Shown here piece by piece: positions 1 to 5,968 of a stretch of 17,904 bases of DNA. Numbering within the stretch: the first letter of the stretch is position 1; every line of letters begins with the position of its first letter. This DNA is from JANXLO01 sp043762265 (lineage in GTDB: Bacteria > Armatimonadota > Chthonomonadetes > Chthonomonadales > Chthonomonadaceae). A program made the translations under genes and the position numbers. The DNA is taken from contig JAYUMV010000170.1 in the NCBI GenBank assembly GCA_043762265.1, positions 1-17,904 of the forward strand, in the 5' to 3' direction. The notes beneath the pieces are model-generated. The model saw only the letters and a list, made by a program, of their open reading frames with translations. It was not told the DNA's origin and ran no database searches.

Positions 1-9
1 GTTTTCTGG

Positions 10-1371
10 TCATGCTCTTATAAAGGACGGAATCGGCGCGTGACGGCGTTCCAGAGTCATCTGCATACCGTAGCGGGGCCGGAGTGTGACGACAGGCTGC
101 ATAGCGATCTTCTGCTCCGGCGACAGGCGCATGCGCCAGTGTTGGGCCAGTGTGGCCAGCAGCAGAATGCCTTCCATCCAGGCAAATCCTTCGCCGATGC
201 AGACGCGCGGTCCGCTGCCGAAAGGATAGTAGGCGAATTTCGGCCGCTGCTCCTGCGCTTCCGGAGTCCAGCGGTCCGGATCGAACCGCATTGGGTCGGG
301 ATACCAGCGCGGATCGTGGTGCGTCACATACTGCGAGAGCATGCAGATCGATCCGGCAGGCAGAGTGTGCTCTCCCACCCGGTAATCGGCGATGACCCGG
401 CGTCCGATCACCCAGGCCGGAGGATAGCGTCGCATCGATTCGGCCAGCACCCGGCGCGTGTAGGGCAGCGCCGCGACATCGGAATCGGTCGGTATGCGCC
501 CGGCGAGCACGGTGTCGAGTTCGGCATGCAGTTTGCGTTCGACTTCGGGATGCTGCGACAGCAGGTACCAGGTCCAGGTCAGAGCATTCGCGGTGGTCTC
601 ATGACCAGCCAAGAAGATAGTCATGGCCTCGTCGCGCAGTTGTTCGTCGGTCATGCCGTCGCCGTCGCCCAGTTCGTCCTGCGCGAGCAGCAGCATCGAG
701 AGCAGGTCGCCCCGGTCCTCGGTATCCGCGCGGTGTTCGCGGATCATGCGGTATATCGTCGTGTCCAGGCGAGCGCGGGTGCGCTCGAAGCGGCGGGAAA
801 TCGCCGGGTTCAGCCGCTCGATCAGAGAGGCGAAGGGCAGCATCGCGAAATCCATCTGGTGCACGGCCTCCGAGACCGCCTGCCCGATCTCCTGCGTCTC
901 GGCCTCCAGGTCGGTATCGAAGAGCGTCTTGGCGACGATGCCGAGCGTGAGCTGCATCATCTCCTGGGAGATGTCGCGCTGTGCGCCGTCCTGCCACTCC
1001 GTTCTCAGCCGCGCCGCATGGTCTGTCATGACCGCGCCATACGCGGCGATCCGCTGGCGATGAAAAGCGGGCTGCGACAGCCGCCGTTGCCGCCGATGAA
1101 ACTCTCCCTCGCTCGTCAGCAGTCCCTCGCCCAGCAGCCTCTTCGCAACCTCCAGCCCGCGCCCCTTCCGAAAGTTCCGATAGTCCGTCACCAGGATGTC
1201 GCGGATGACCTCCGGATCGTTAATCAGGAAATAGTGCTGTTTGCCGATCTGGAAATGCACCAGATCGCCATAGGTCAGGGCCAGGCCACGCAGAAAACCC
1301 AGCGTGTCACGCCGGAGCGCCAGCAGGTTGGCTCCGGGGAAGGCAGGTTTTGGGCCAGGAGGGAGAGTCAT
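10..1371 (-). CDS. Cytochrome P450 monooxygenase
   Basis: Heme-thiolate monooxygenase that inserts oxygen into an unknown organic substrate; no redox partner is encoded nearby. The 453-residue protein carries every hallmark of the family. The I-helix oxygen-binding motif AGHETT lies at about 255-260. The ExxR motif is ESMR at 311-314. The heme-binding loop FGSGPRVCIG at 384-393 contains the thiolate ligand Cys391. The C-helix region FHRRQRR (91-97) and the proline-rich start TLPPGP are also typical. No signal peptide or membrane anchor is visible, so it is probably soluble and cytoplasmic. I chose the ATG at 1371 because the family N-terminus begins there and an AGAAGG Shine-Dalgarno sits 6 nt upstream. 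A longer reading frame reaching 1677 only adds sequence that overlaps the redoxin gene in another frame. The gene lies 31 bp after the redoxin gene on the same strand, suggesting co-transcription. The subfamily and substrate cannot be told from the sequence. Confidence 0.95.
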   Translation of the reverse strand: MTLPPGPKPAFPGANLLALRRDTLGFLRGLALTYGDLVHFQIGKQHYFLINDPEVIRDILVTDYRNFRKGRGLEVAKRLLGEGLLTSEGEFHRRQRRLSQPAFHRQRIAAYGAVMTDHAARLRTEWQDGAQRDISQEMMQLTLGIVAKTLFDTDLEAETQEIGQAVSEAVHQMDFAMLPFASLIERLNPAISRRFERTRARLDTTIYRMIREHRADTEDRGDLLSMLLLAQDELGDGDGMTDEQLRDEAMTIFLAGHETTANALTWTWYLLSQHPEVERKLHAELDTVLAGRIPTDSDVAALPYTRRVLAESMRRYPPAWVIGRRVIADYRVGEHTLPAGSICMLSQYVTHHDPRWYPDPMRFDPDRWTPEAQEQRPKFAYYPFGSGPRVCIGEGFAWMEGILLLATLAQHWRMRLSPEQKIAMQPVVTLRPRYGMQMTLERRHAPIPSFIRA

Positions 1372-1377
1372 AACGCG

Positions 1378-1383
1378 CCTTCT
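1378..1383 (-). promoter_or_regulatory. Ribosome binding site for the P450 gene
   Basis: AGAAGG on the minus strand, 6 nt before the ATG at 1371. It decides the P450 start against the longer in-frame extension. Confidence 0.7.
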
Positions 1384-1402
1384 TGCAGCGAGAACAGCAA
1401 CA

Positions 1403-1966
1403 TCAGGGAATGAAGCAGCCGATCGCTTTGGTGATCGGGTGCGAAACCGGTTTGCCTTGCAGGATGGCATCGAGGGCATCGCGCAGGTCGTGGGTGGTGG
1501 CAGCATAACGCGCCTTGCCGAAATCGATATAGCGGTCGTCGATGCGACCCTTGTAGAGGCGCTTACCATCCGGAGCCAGTACGACGGCCTCCGGTGTAAT
1601 GGTAGCCTGCGTAAAGTGTACCAGGAGATGGGCCGAATCCAGCAGTGCAGGACAGTGCAGCCGATAATCCTTGACATGTTGGCGTACCGTCGCCGCCTTC
1701 AGCGCAGGGTCGGCGTATACCAGATAGAATGCGACCTTTTGGGCCGCATAAGCATCGCAGATCCGCTTGATCTCCGGCGCATACGCGTTGGTGATCGGGC
1801 ACTCGTTGGTCACAAACAGCAAAACGGTCGCCTTACGACTTTTGTCGTGCAGCAGGGCGACTTTTTTGCCGTTCGCATCCATTACTACCAAAGGCTCCGC
1901 CTGCACGCCGCTGATGGTCAGTAACAGAACGATCATCCCTAAAACTGGCTGGAACCTGGTTTGCAT
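1403..1966 (-). CDS. Exported thioredoxin-fold (redoxin/AhpC-TSA-like) protein
   Basis: A 187-residue protein with a cleavable signal peptide (about 1-23, hydrophobic stretch MIVLLLTISG, likely cut after VQA) and a thioredoxin-like domain. The redox site is NECPIT with Cys56. The usual CxxC second cysteine is replaced by Thr59, as in peroxiredoxin-like redoxins. Cys70, Cys105 and Cys184 (in the C-terminal tail IGCFIP) are possible resolving partners. The thioredoxin-type cis-proline is probably TP at 124-125. The protein should act outside the cytoplasm as a thiol peroxidase, thiol-disulfide protein or related redoxin; the exact reaction is unknown. Start ATG at 1966 has an AAGGGTG Shine-Dalgarno 7 nt upstream. 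It is the first gene of a probable two-gene unit with the P450 and is transcribed divergently from the ABC transporter. Confidence 0.85.
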   Translation of the reverse strand: MQTRFQPVLGMIVLLLTISGVQAEPLVVMDANGKKVALLHDKSRKATVLLFVTNECPITNAYAPEIKRICDAYAAQKVAFYLVYADPALKAATVRQHVKDYRLHCPALLDSAHLLVHFTQATITPEAVVLAPDGKRLYKGRIDDRYIDFGKARYAATTHDLRDALDAILQGKPVSHPITKAIGCFIP

Positions 1967-1997
1967 GAGTCTTCACCCTTGTGAGATTCTGGATCCT

Positions 1998-2027
1998 ATT
2001 CTATAGGTACGTAAAACGCAGTCACAA
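1998..2027 (-). promoter_or_regulatory. Candidate sigma70-type promoter for redoxin-P450
   Basis: On the minus strand, TTGTGA (2027-2022) and TAGAAT (2003-1998) are separated by 18 bp. The -10 box lies about 30 bp before the redoxin start. The match is moderate only. It is back to back with the strong promoter of the opposite operon, so the two units share a short divergent control region. Confidence 0.4.
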
Positions 2028-2043
2028 AATGCGCAACGTAACC

Positions 2044-2072
2044 TTGACATGGGACGTAGATACGAGTATAAT
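2044..2072 (+). promoter_or_regulatory. Consensus sigma70 promoter of the ABC transporter operon
   Basis: TTGACA at 2044-2049 and TATAAT at 2067-2072 are both exact consensus hexamers with the optimal 17-bp spacer. Transcription would start near 2079, giving a leader of about 60 nt before the TTG start at 2141. Such a perfect promoter usually needs repression to be shut off, which fits the dyad just downstream. Confidence 0.8.
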
Positions 2073-2082
2073 CTCCATACTA

Positions 2083-2104
2083 TACTAATCTGACCGATTT
2101 AGTA
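2083..2104. promoter_or_regulatory. Inverted repeat overlapping the transcription start, candidate operator
   Basis: Left arm TACTAATC (2083-2090) and right arm GATTTAGTA (2096-2104) are inverted repeats around a 5-bp centre, with one extra T in the right arm. The site sits about 10 bp downstream of the -10 box, where a bound repressor would block RNA polymerase. The size and composition resemble operators of dimeric winged-helix regulators, for example the Rrf2 family used in sulfur control, but the cognate protein is not in this window. Confidence 0.5.
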
Positions 2105-2140
2105 AACATTAAATTTCCGAGATGAGAACGAGACACGCCC

Positions 2141-3190
2141 TTGCTGCTGACGATTCGAAAAACAGGTATTTTCCCGCTTTTGGCGCTGGCCGTGCTGGCG
2201 GGTTGCGGCCCTAACAACAGCAACGGCACCAACGCAGCGGGCATTACGACGGTTCATCTGGCGTTTTTTCCGAATGTGACCCATGGTGTGGCGCTGGTCG
2301 GGACCGGTAAAGGCTTTTTTGCGAAGGCCCTCGGTGCGAAAGTCAAGATCGAAGAGCAGGTGTTTAACGCAGGGCCGTCGGAGATTGAGGCGGTCTTCGG
2401 CGATCAGGTTGATATCGGCTATATCGGGCCGGGGCCAGCGATAAACGGCTTTGTGAAATCGCAGGGGAAGGCGCTGCGTATCGTGGCGGGAGCCTGCTCC
2501 GGCGGCGCGGCGCTCGTGGTTCGAAACGATGCCGGGATCGCCGATGTGAAGGGGCTTGCGGGCAAACATGTCGGAGTGCCGCAGACGGGCGGAACGCAGG
2601 ACATCTCGCTGCGGCATGCACTACAACAGGCGCAACTCAACTCGACGGATAAGGGCGGCACGGTCAATGTGTTGCCCAATGCTCCTGCCGATACGCTTAC
2701 CCTCTTTGTGAAGAAAGAGTTGGATGCGGCCTGGGTGCCGGAACCCTGGGTCTCGCGGCTCGTAAAGGAAGGCAACGGCAAGATCCTGAACGACGAGCGG
2801 GATCTCTGGCCCAACAGGCAGTTCGCGACGACGGTTGTGATCGTGCGGAAGAAGTTCCTGGAAGAACATCCCGACCTTGTGCAGAAATTTTTGGCAGCGC
2901 ATATCGAGGCCACAGAGTTCATCAAGGCGCATCCGGAAGAGGCAAGCCAGGTCATCGGGGACCGTATCAAGGCGCTGACCGGCAAAGCGTTGCCCTCAGA
3001 CATTCTGAAGCAGGCGCTTTCACGAACCGACTTCACTTACGATCCGCTCAAGGAGACCGTCCTGACCTTTGCCGACTGGTCGAAGGCGCTGGGCTACAGC
3101 AGAGAGGATCGAAGCAGAATGGGCGATCTGTTCGATCTCAAACCTTTGAATACGGCGCTCGGCTCTGGTGGCAAACCGGCGCTGCCCTGA
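2141..3190 (+). CDS. ABC transporter substrate-binding lipoprotein (sulfonate/nitrate/taurine type)
   Basis: The periplasmic receptor of the importer encoded with the next two genes. The 349-residue protein begins with a lipoprotein signal peptide whose lipobox LAGC places the lipidated cysteine at Cys22, so the mature protein is tethered to a membrane. The body has the SsuA/TauA/NMT1 pattern: a first lobe beginning VHLAFFPNVTHG, the segment VDIGYIGPGPAINGF that lines the ligand cleft in this family, and a second-lobe stretch ELDAAWVPEPWVSRL. The length fits sulfonate-type receptors and is shorter than classical nitrate-binding NrtA proteins. The start is a TTG at 2141; an in-frame stop at 2123-2125 and the lack of any better codon force this choice. 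The Shine-Dalgarno is weak. Ligand is inferred as a sulfonate or other oxyanion, supported by the downstream sulfite/nitrite reductase. Confidence 0.88.
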   Translation: MLLTIRKTGIFPLLALAVLAGCGPNNSNGTNAAGITTVHLAFFPNVTHGVALVGTGKGFFAKALGAKVKIEEQVFNAGPSEIEAVFGDQVDIGYIGPGPAINGFVKSQGKALRIVAGACSGGAALVVRNDAGIADVKGLAGKHVGVPQTGGTQDISLRHALQQAQLNSTDKGGTVNVLPNAPADTLTLFVKKELDAAWVPEPWVSRLVKEGNGKILNDERDLWPNRQFATTVVIVRKKFLEEHPDLVQKFLAAHIEATEFIKAHPEEASQVIGDRIKALTGKALPSDILKQALSRTDFTYDPLKETVLTFADWSKALGYSREDRSRMGDLFDLKPLNTALGSGGKPALP

Positions 3191-3253
3191 CTTTTCTGTT
3201 CGCATCGTGAAAGATACAACGCCGTGGGCCTTTTTGTGGCAAAACCGAAGAGC

Positions 3254-3260
3254 GAGGGGA
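3254..3260 (+). promoter_or_regulatory. Ribosome binding site deciding the ATPase start
   Basis: GAGGGGA lies 5 nt before the GTG at 3266. The upstream GTG codons at 3224 and 3236 have no comparable site, so 3266 is preferred. Confidence 0.6.
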
Positions 3261-3265
3261 TCGAG

Positions 3266-4165
3266 GTGTACAACGGACACCTGCCGTCACTCCCCGTGCA
3301 GACGCCCGCCAAGATCCGGCTGGAAAACGTCAGTGTGCGCTTCGATACGCGCCAGGGACAACCGGCGGCGCTGGAGAATGTCAGCCTTTCGATCCAGTCA
3401 GGTGAGTTCGTCTGTCTGGTGGGTCCGTCAGGGTGTGGCAAGAGCACGCTGCTCAATATCATCGCAGGTCTGTTGCCAGCAGGGCAAGGGCAGGTCTACA
3501 AAGACGATGTGCCAATCACCAAAGCTGGACCGGATCGGGCCGTCATCTTTCAGGAGGCCGCGCTCTTTCCCTGGCTGACCGCCGTGCAGAACGTCGAGTT
3601 CGCCTTGAAATCGGTGCGGGATAAGAAGGCCCGACGGGCGAAAGCGCTGGACCACTTGCAGATGGTGCATCTCAGCAGATTTGCCGACTCCTATCCGCAT
3701 GAGCTTTCGGGGGGTATGCGACAACGGGTTGCGATCGCCCGCGCCCTTGCGCTCGACCCGGATGTGCTCTTGATGGACGAGCCTTTCGCCGCCCTGGATG
3801 CGCAGACCCGTGACGTGCTGATCGGCGAGGTGCAGCGGATCTGGCTGGAGACACGCAAGACCGTGGTCTTCGTCACGCACAATGTGATGGAGGCGGTGAC
3901 ACTGGGAGACCGGGTGATCTGCATGGGCGCACGACCGGGCTGTATCAAGCAGGAACTGGAGATCACATTGGCGCGTCCGCGCGCGGTGGAACATCCCGAT
4001 ACAGCGCGTTTCGCGCAACGCATCATGGCGAATTTGGAGGACGAGATCGCCAAGATCGTCCGTGAGGAGAGTGACTTTGTCGAAGCGGAGCGGGCGCGTG
4101 GTCGAGATGGTGACCCCGATCGTGTTCTTTATCCTCATACTAATACTATGGGAGACGGGATATAG
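3266..4165 (+). CDS. ABC transporter ATP-binding protein (SsuB/TauB/NrtD type)
   Basis: The ATP-hydrolysing subunit powering the importer on the cytoplasmic face of the membrane. The 299-residue form contains Walker A GPSGCGKST at 53-61, the Q-loop glutamine at 96, the signature LSGGMRQ at 147-153, Walker B VLLMDEP at 167-173, a D-loop AALD, and the switch histidine His205 in VTHN. The FQEAALFPWLT segment after the Q-loop is typical of the sulfonate/nitrate/taurine branch. GTG 3266 is chosen on its Shine-Dalgarno; an alternative GTG at 3224 would add 14 residues without a ribosome site. The last 30 or so codons overlap the permease gene in another frame. The tail from about residue 278, with the sequence RGRDGDPDRVLYPHTNTMGDGI, looks unlike a family C-terminus, so it may be a read-out extension. 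Probably translated in coupling with the permease. Confidence 0.93.
   Translation: MYNGHLPSLPVQTPAKIRLENVSVRFDTRQGQPAALENVSLSIQSGEFVCLVGPSGCGKSTLLNIIAGLLPAGQGQVYKDDVPITKAGPDRAVIFQEAALFPWLTAVQNVEFALKSVRDKKARRAKALDHLQMVHLSRFADSYPHELSGGMRQRVAIARALALDPDVLLMDEPFAALDAQTRDVLIGEVQRIWLETRKTVVFVTHNVMEAVTLGDRVICMGARPGCIKQELEITLARPRAVEHPDTARFAQRIMANLEDEIAKIVREESDFVEAERARGRDGDPDRVLYPHTNTMGDGI
4064..4069 (+). promoter_or_regulatory. Ribosome binding site inside the ATPase gene, for the permease
   Basis: GAGGAG, 7 nt before the TTG at 4077. It supports a permease start inside the ATPase coding region. Confidence 0.5.
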
Positions 4166-4865
4166 ACGCGAATGGTGGAATAGCTATCTCTTCCCCGGAC
4201 CGTCGCAGGTCTTACAGGCGCTCATCGCGGGCATCAAGGATCACTCTCTGATCATTGCCACCCGGATCAGCCTCGTGCGTCTGGTGATCGCCTTCAGTCT
4301 TGCATTGGCGCTGGGAACAGGATTGGGTATTCTGAACGGCACGGTTCCGGTCTTCCGGCGGGCAGTGGGGCCGCTGGCGCTGGGCTTGCAGACTCTGCCT
4401 TCGATCTGCTGGCTTCCGCTGGCGATCATCTGGTTCGGGCTGAGCGAGCGCGCCATCCTGTTTGTGACGTTGATGGGAGCCCTGCTGGCGGTGACCATCG
4501 CGGTAAGCGACGGCATCCGCAACATTCCGCCGATCTATCTGCGGGCAGCCAAGATGATGGGCGCACGCGGCCCACGCCTCTACCGGGAGGTACTGATCCC
4601 AGCGGCATTCCCCGCGATCATCACCGGAGCCAAGCAGGGCTGGGCGTTCGCCTGGCGTGCCCTGATGGCAGGCGAACTGCTCTCGGTCTCGACGGGAGCG
4701 CTCGGCCTCGGACAGACCCTGATGCGAGGCCGGGATCTGAACGACATGAGTCAGGTGCTGGCTGTCATGACTATTTTGATCGTTATCGGCGTGGTCGCGG
4801 ATCAGTTGATCTTCACCCAACTGGAAAACCGCGTTCGCCGCCGTTGGGGATTGGCAAGCCCGTAA
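4077..4865 (+). CDS. ABC transporter permease (SsuC/TauC/NrtB type)
   Basis: The membrane channel subunit. The roughly 262-residue protein has about six hydrophobic segments: VTPIVFFILILILW near the N-terminus, VIAFSLALALGTGLGIL, LPLAIIWFGL, AILFVTLMGALLAVTIAV, a stretch around AFAWRALMAGELL, and AVMTILIVIGVVADQLIF near the C-terminus. The cytoplasmic coupling loop AAKMMGARGPRLYREVLIPAAFPAIITGAK is the EAA-type motif that docks with the ATPase in this family. TTG 4077 is preferred because of the GAGGAG site; GTG 4062, ATG 4107 and GTG 4110 are alternatives in the same frame. With this start the gene overlaps the ATPase by 89 nt, far more than the usual 1-10 nt. Substrate is inferred together with the receptor: a sulfonate or related oxyanion. 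Confidence 0.92.
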   Translation: MSKRSGRVVEMVTPIVFFILILILWETGYRREWWNSYLFPGPSQVLQALIAGIKDHSLIIATRISLVRLVIAFSLALALGTGLGILNGTVPVFRRAVGPLALGLQTLPSICWLPLAIIWFGLSERAILFVTLMGALLAVTIAVSDGIRNIPPIYLRAAKMMGARGPRLYREVLIPAAFPAIITGAKQGWAFAWRALMAGELLSVSTGALGLGQTLMRGRDLNDMSQVLAVMTILIVIGVVADQLIFTQLENRVRRRWGLASP

Positions 4866-4892
4866 CCCTCGATGGTTCGGGAAGGCTGCATG

Positions 4893-4912
4893 GGCGGAGT
4901 CTGGCCTCCGCC
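4893..4912 (+). terminator. Hairpin downstream of the permease
   Basis: A 7-bp perfect stem, GGCGGAG (4893-4899) with CTCCGCC (4906-4912), and a 6-nt loop, lies 28 bp after the permease stop. No T-run follows, so it may pause, protect the upstream mRNA end or act with Rho rather than be an intrinsic terminator. Confidence 0.35.
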
Positions 4913-4967
4913 AGCAAGGAATAGGTTGCATTCTACCTGTAAAGGCGGGCGGCCTCTTCTCTGCAAA

Positions 4968-4985
4968 AGAAGCGCTGACGCTTCT
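4968..4985 (+). other. Short hairpin in the leader of the pseudopilin gene
   Basis: AGAAGCG (4968-4974) pairs perfectly with CGCTTCT (4979-4985) around a CTGA loop, about 40 nt before the start at 5026. The AGAAG arm can pair instead with CTTCT at 4956-4960. An 8-bp direct repeat, CTTCTCTG, occurs at 4956-4963 and 4981-4988. Confidence 0.35.
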
Positions 4986-5025
4986 CTGAAAACGGTGCGC
5001 GCTTACTGCAATACCAGGAGACTGT

Positions 5026-5778
5026 ATGAACCGCAGACACGCCGGAGCGTCCGGCTTCACTCTTATCGAACTGCTCGTCGTCATTGCCATCATTGCGATT
5101 TTGGCGGCGATCCTCTTCCCGGTCTTTGCCCAGGCCCGCGAAAAGGCGCGTTCCGCCTCGTGCCTGTCCAACACCAAACAGATAAGCCTGGCGTATGCGA
5201 TGTACAATCAAGACTACGACGAGGGCTTCCCTGCGACCGTCACCGAGCGGCAGGCGCCCGCGAGTGTGCCGGACACGGCGGATGCCCGCGCACCGTATAG
5301 CTATCGCGTCTTGCTCCAGCCCTATATTAAGTCGCAGCAGGTCTTCAAGTGCCCCTCCGCCCCCGCGTGGCCTGCGCCTGCTGCGGGTGCGTGGTGGAAT
5401 ACAGACTACGGCTGCCACCTGAATGAGGCCAATGTCGTGCCTGCCGCGAGCAACCATGCCGCAGACTATTCGGGCACGGGGACAATCGATCTGCGCAATT
5501 TCGGGTTCAATTCCGGTACTCCGCTCGCCAGCCTTAGCCGACCGGCGAACTTTATTCTCTGCGCTGATGCTGGCCGCTCGGATGGGACCGCTTCGCGCGG
5601 TGGGCTCTATCCCCAGCCTTTCGCGTTCAATGTTTCCACGCAGTCGCGTATGCTGGCACGACACCAGAACGGCGCCAACATCGCCTACGCGGATGGGCAT
5701 TCCAAATGGACTCACCTGGAGCAGACCTGGCGCTCCTACAACAACAACGACTGGCGGCGTGACCCGACGACTCCGTAG
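5026..5778 (+). CDS. Pseudopilin-like protein with H-X9-DG C-terminal motif (DUF1559-type)
   Basis: A 250-residue protein with a class III (type IV prepilin-like) leader. A prepilin peptidase would cut after Gly10, before Phe11 of FTLIELLVV, leaving the conserved Glu at mature position 5, followed by a 20-residue hydrophobic helix. The C-terminal region contains H213-X9-D223-G224 (RHQNGANIAYADG), the prepilin-processing-associated H-X9-DG motif. Such proteins occur in very large paralogous sets in Armatimonadota and Planctomycetes; their role is unknown but they are thought to be exported through type II secretion/type IV pilus-like machinery. ATG 5026 has an AGGAGA site 6 nt upstream. The gene sits between the permease and the reductase but ends with its own strong terminator, so it is probably an independent transcript. 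No functional tie to the transporter can be shown. Confidence 0.92.
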   Translation: MNRRHAGASGFTLIELLVVIAIIAILAAILFPVFAQAREKARSASCLSNTKQISLAYAMYNQDYDEGFPATVTERQAPASVPDTADARAPYSYRVLLQPYIKSQQVFKCPSAPAWPAPAAGAWWNTDYGCHLNEANVVPAASNHAADYSGTGTIDLRNFGFNSGTPLASLSRPANFILCADAGRSDGTASRGGLYPQPFAFNVSTQSRMLARHQNGANIAYADGHSKWTHLEQTWRSYNNNDWRRDPTTP

Positions 5779-5786
5779 GGTTGCAA

Positions 5787-5800
5787 GGCAATGCATTGCC
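5787..5800. repeat. Perfect 14-bp palindrome
   Basis: GGCAATGCATTGCC reads the same on both strands with no spacer. It lies 8 bp after the pseudopilin stop codon and 20 bp before the terminator stem. It could bind a dimeric protein; there is no direct evidence of function. Confidence 0.4.
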
Positions 5801-5819
5801 GATGTACTCGCCGATGGCG

Positions 5820-5856
5820 TCCCTCCTCTGCTCGATTGGGCAGAGGAGGGAGTTTT
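5820..5856 (+). terminator. Strong intrinsic terminator after the pseudopilin gene
   Basis: A perfect 12-bp stem, TCCCTCCTCTGC (5820-5831) with GCAGAGGAGGGA (5840-5851), has an 8-nt loop and is followed by GTTTT. It should separate the transporter/pseudopilin transcripts from the reductase gene, implying that the reductase has its own promoter in 5857-5968. Confidence 0.85.
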
Positions 5857-5968
5857 GCGTCTCTGCAGGGGGTTTGCTCGTTGATCCTGGAGGGCGATGT
5901 TTGCGAGTACGCTATTTAACACACTGGTGTGTCTGGACGAGCAAAGAAAGCGAAGGAGCAAGAAGGTC

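Noticed and set aside
40..1413. A 457-codon open frame on the plus strand opposite the P450
   Set aside because: The minus-strand frame has all P450 motifs; the plus frame shows no family pattern and is a GC-rich shadow.
1372..1677. N-terminal extension of the P450 frame up to 1677
   Set aside because: It overlaps the redoxin gene, adds sequence unlike any P450, and a good ribosome site precedes the internal ATG at 1371.
5897..5968. Upstream ATG extending the reductase by 24 residues
   Set aside because: The GGAGG motif is only 3 nt from this ATG, the added residues do not resemble the family, and ATG 5969 fits better.
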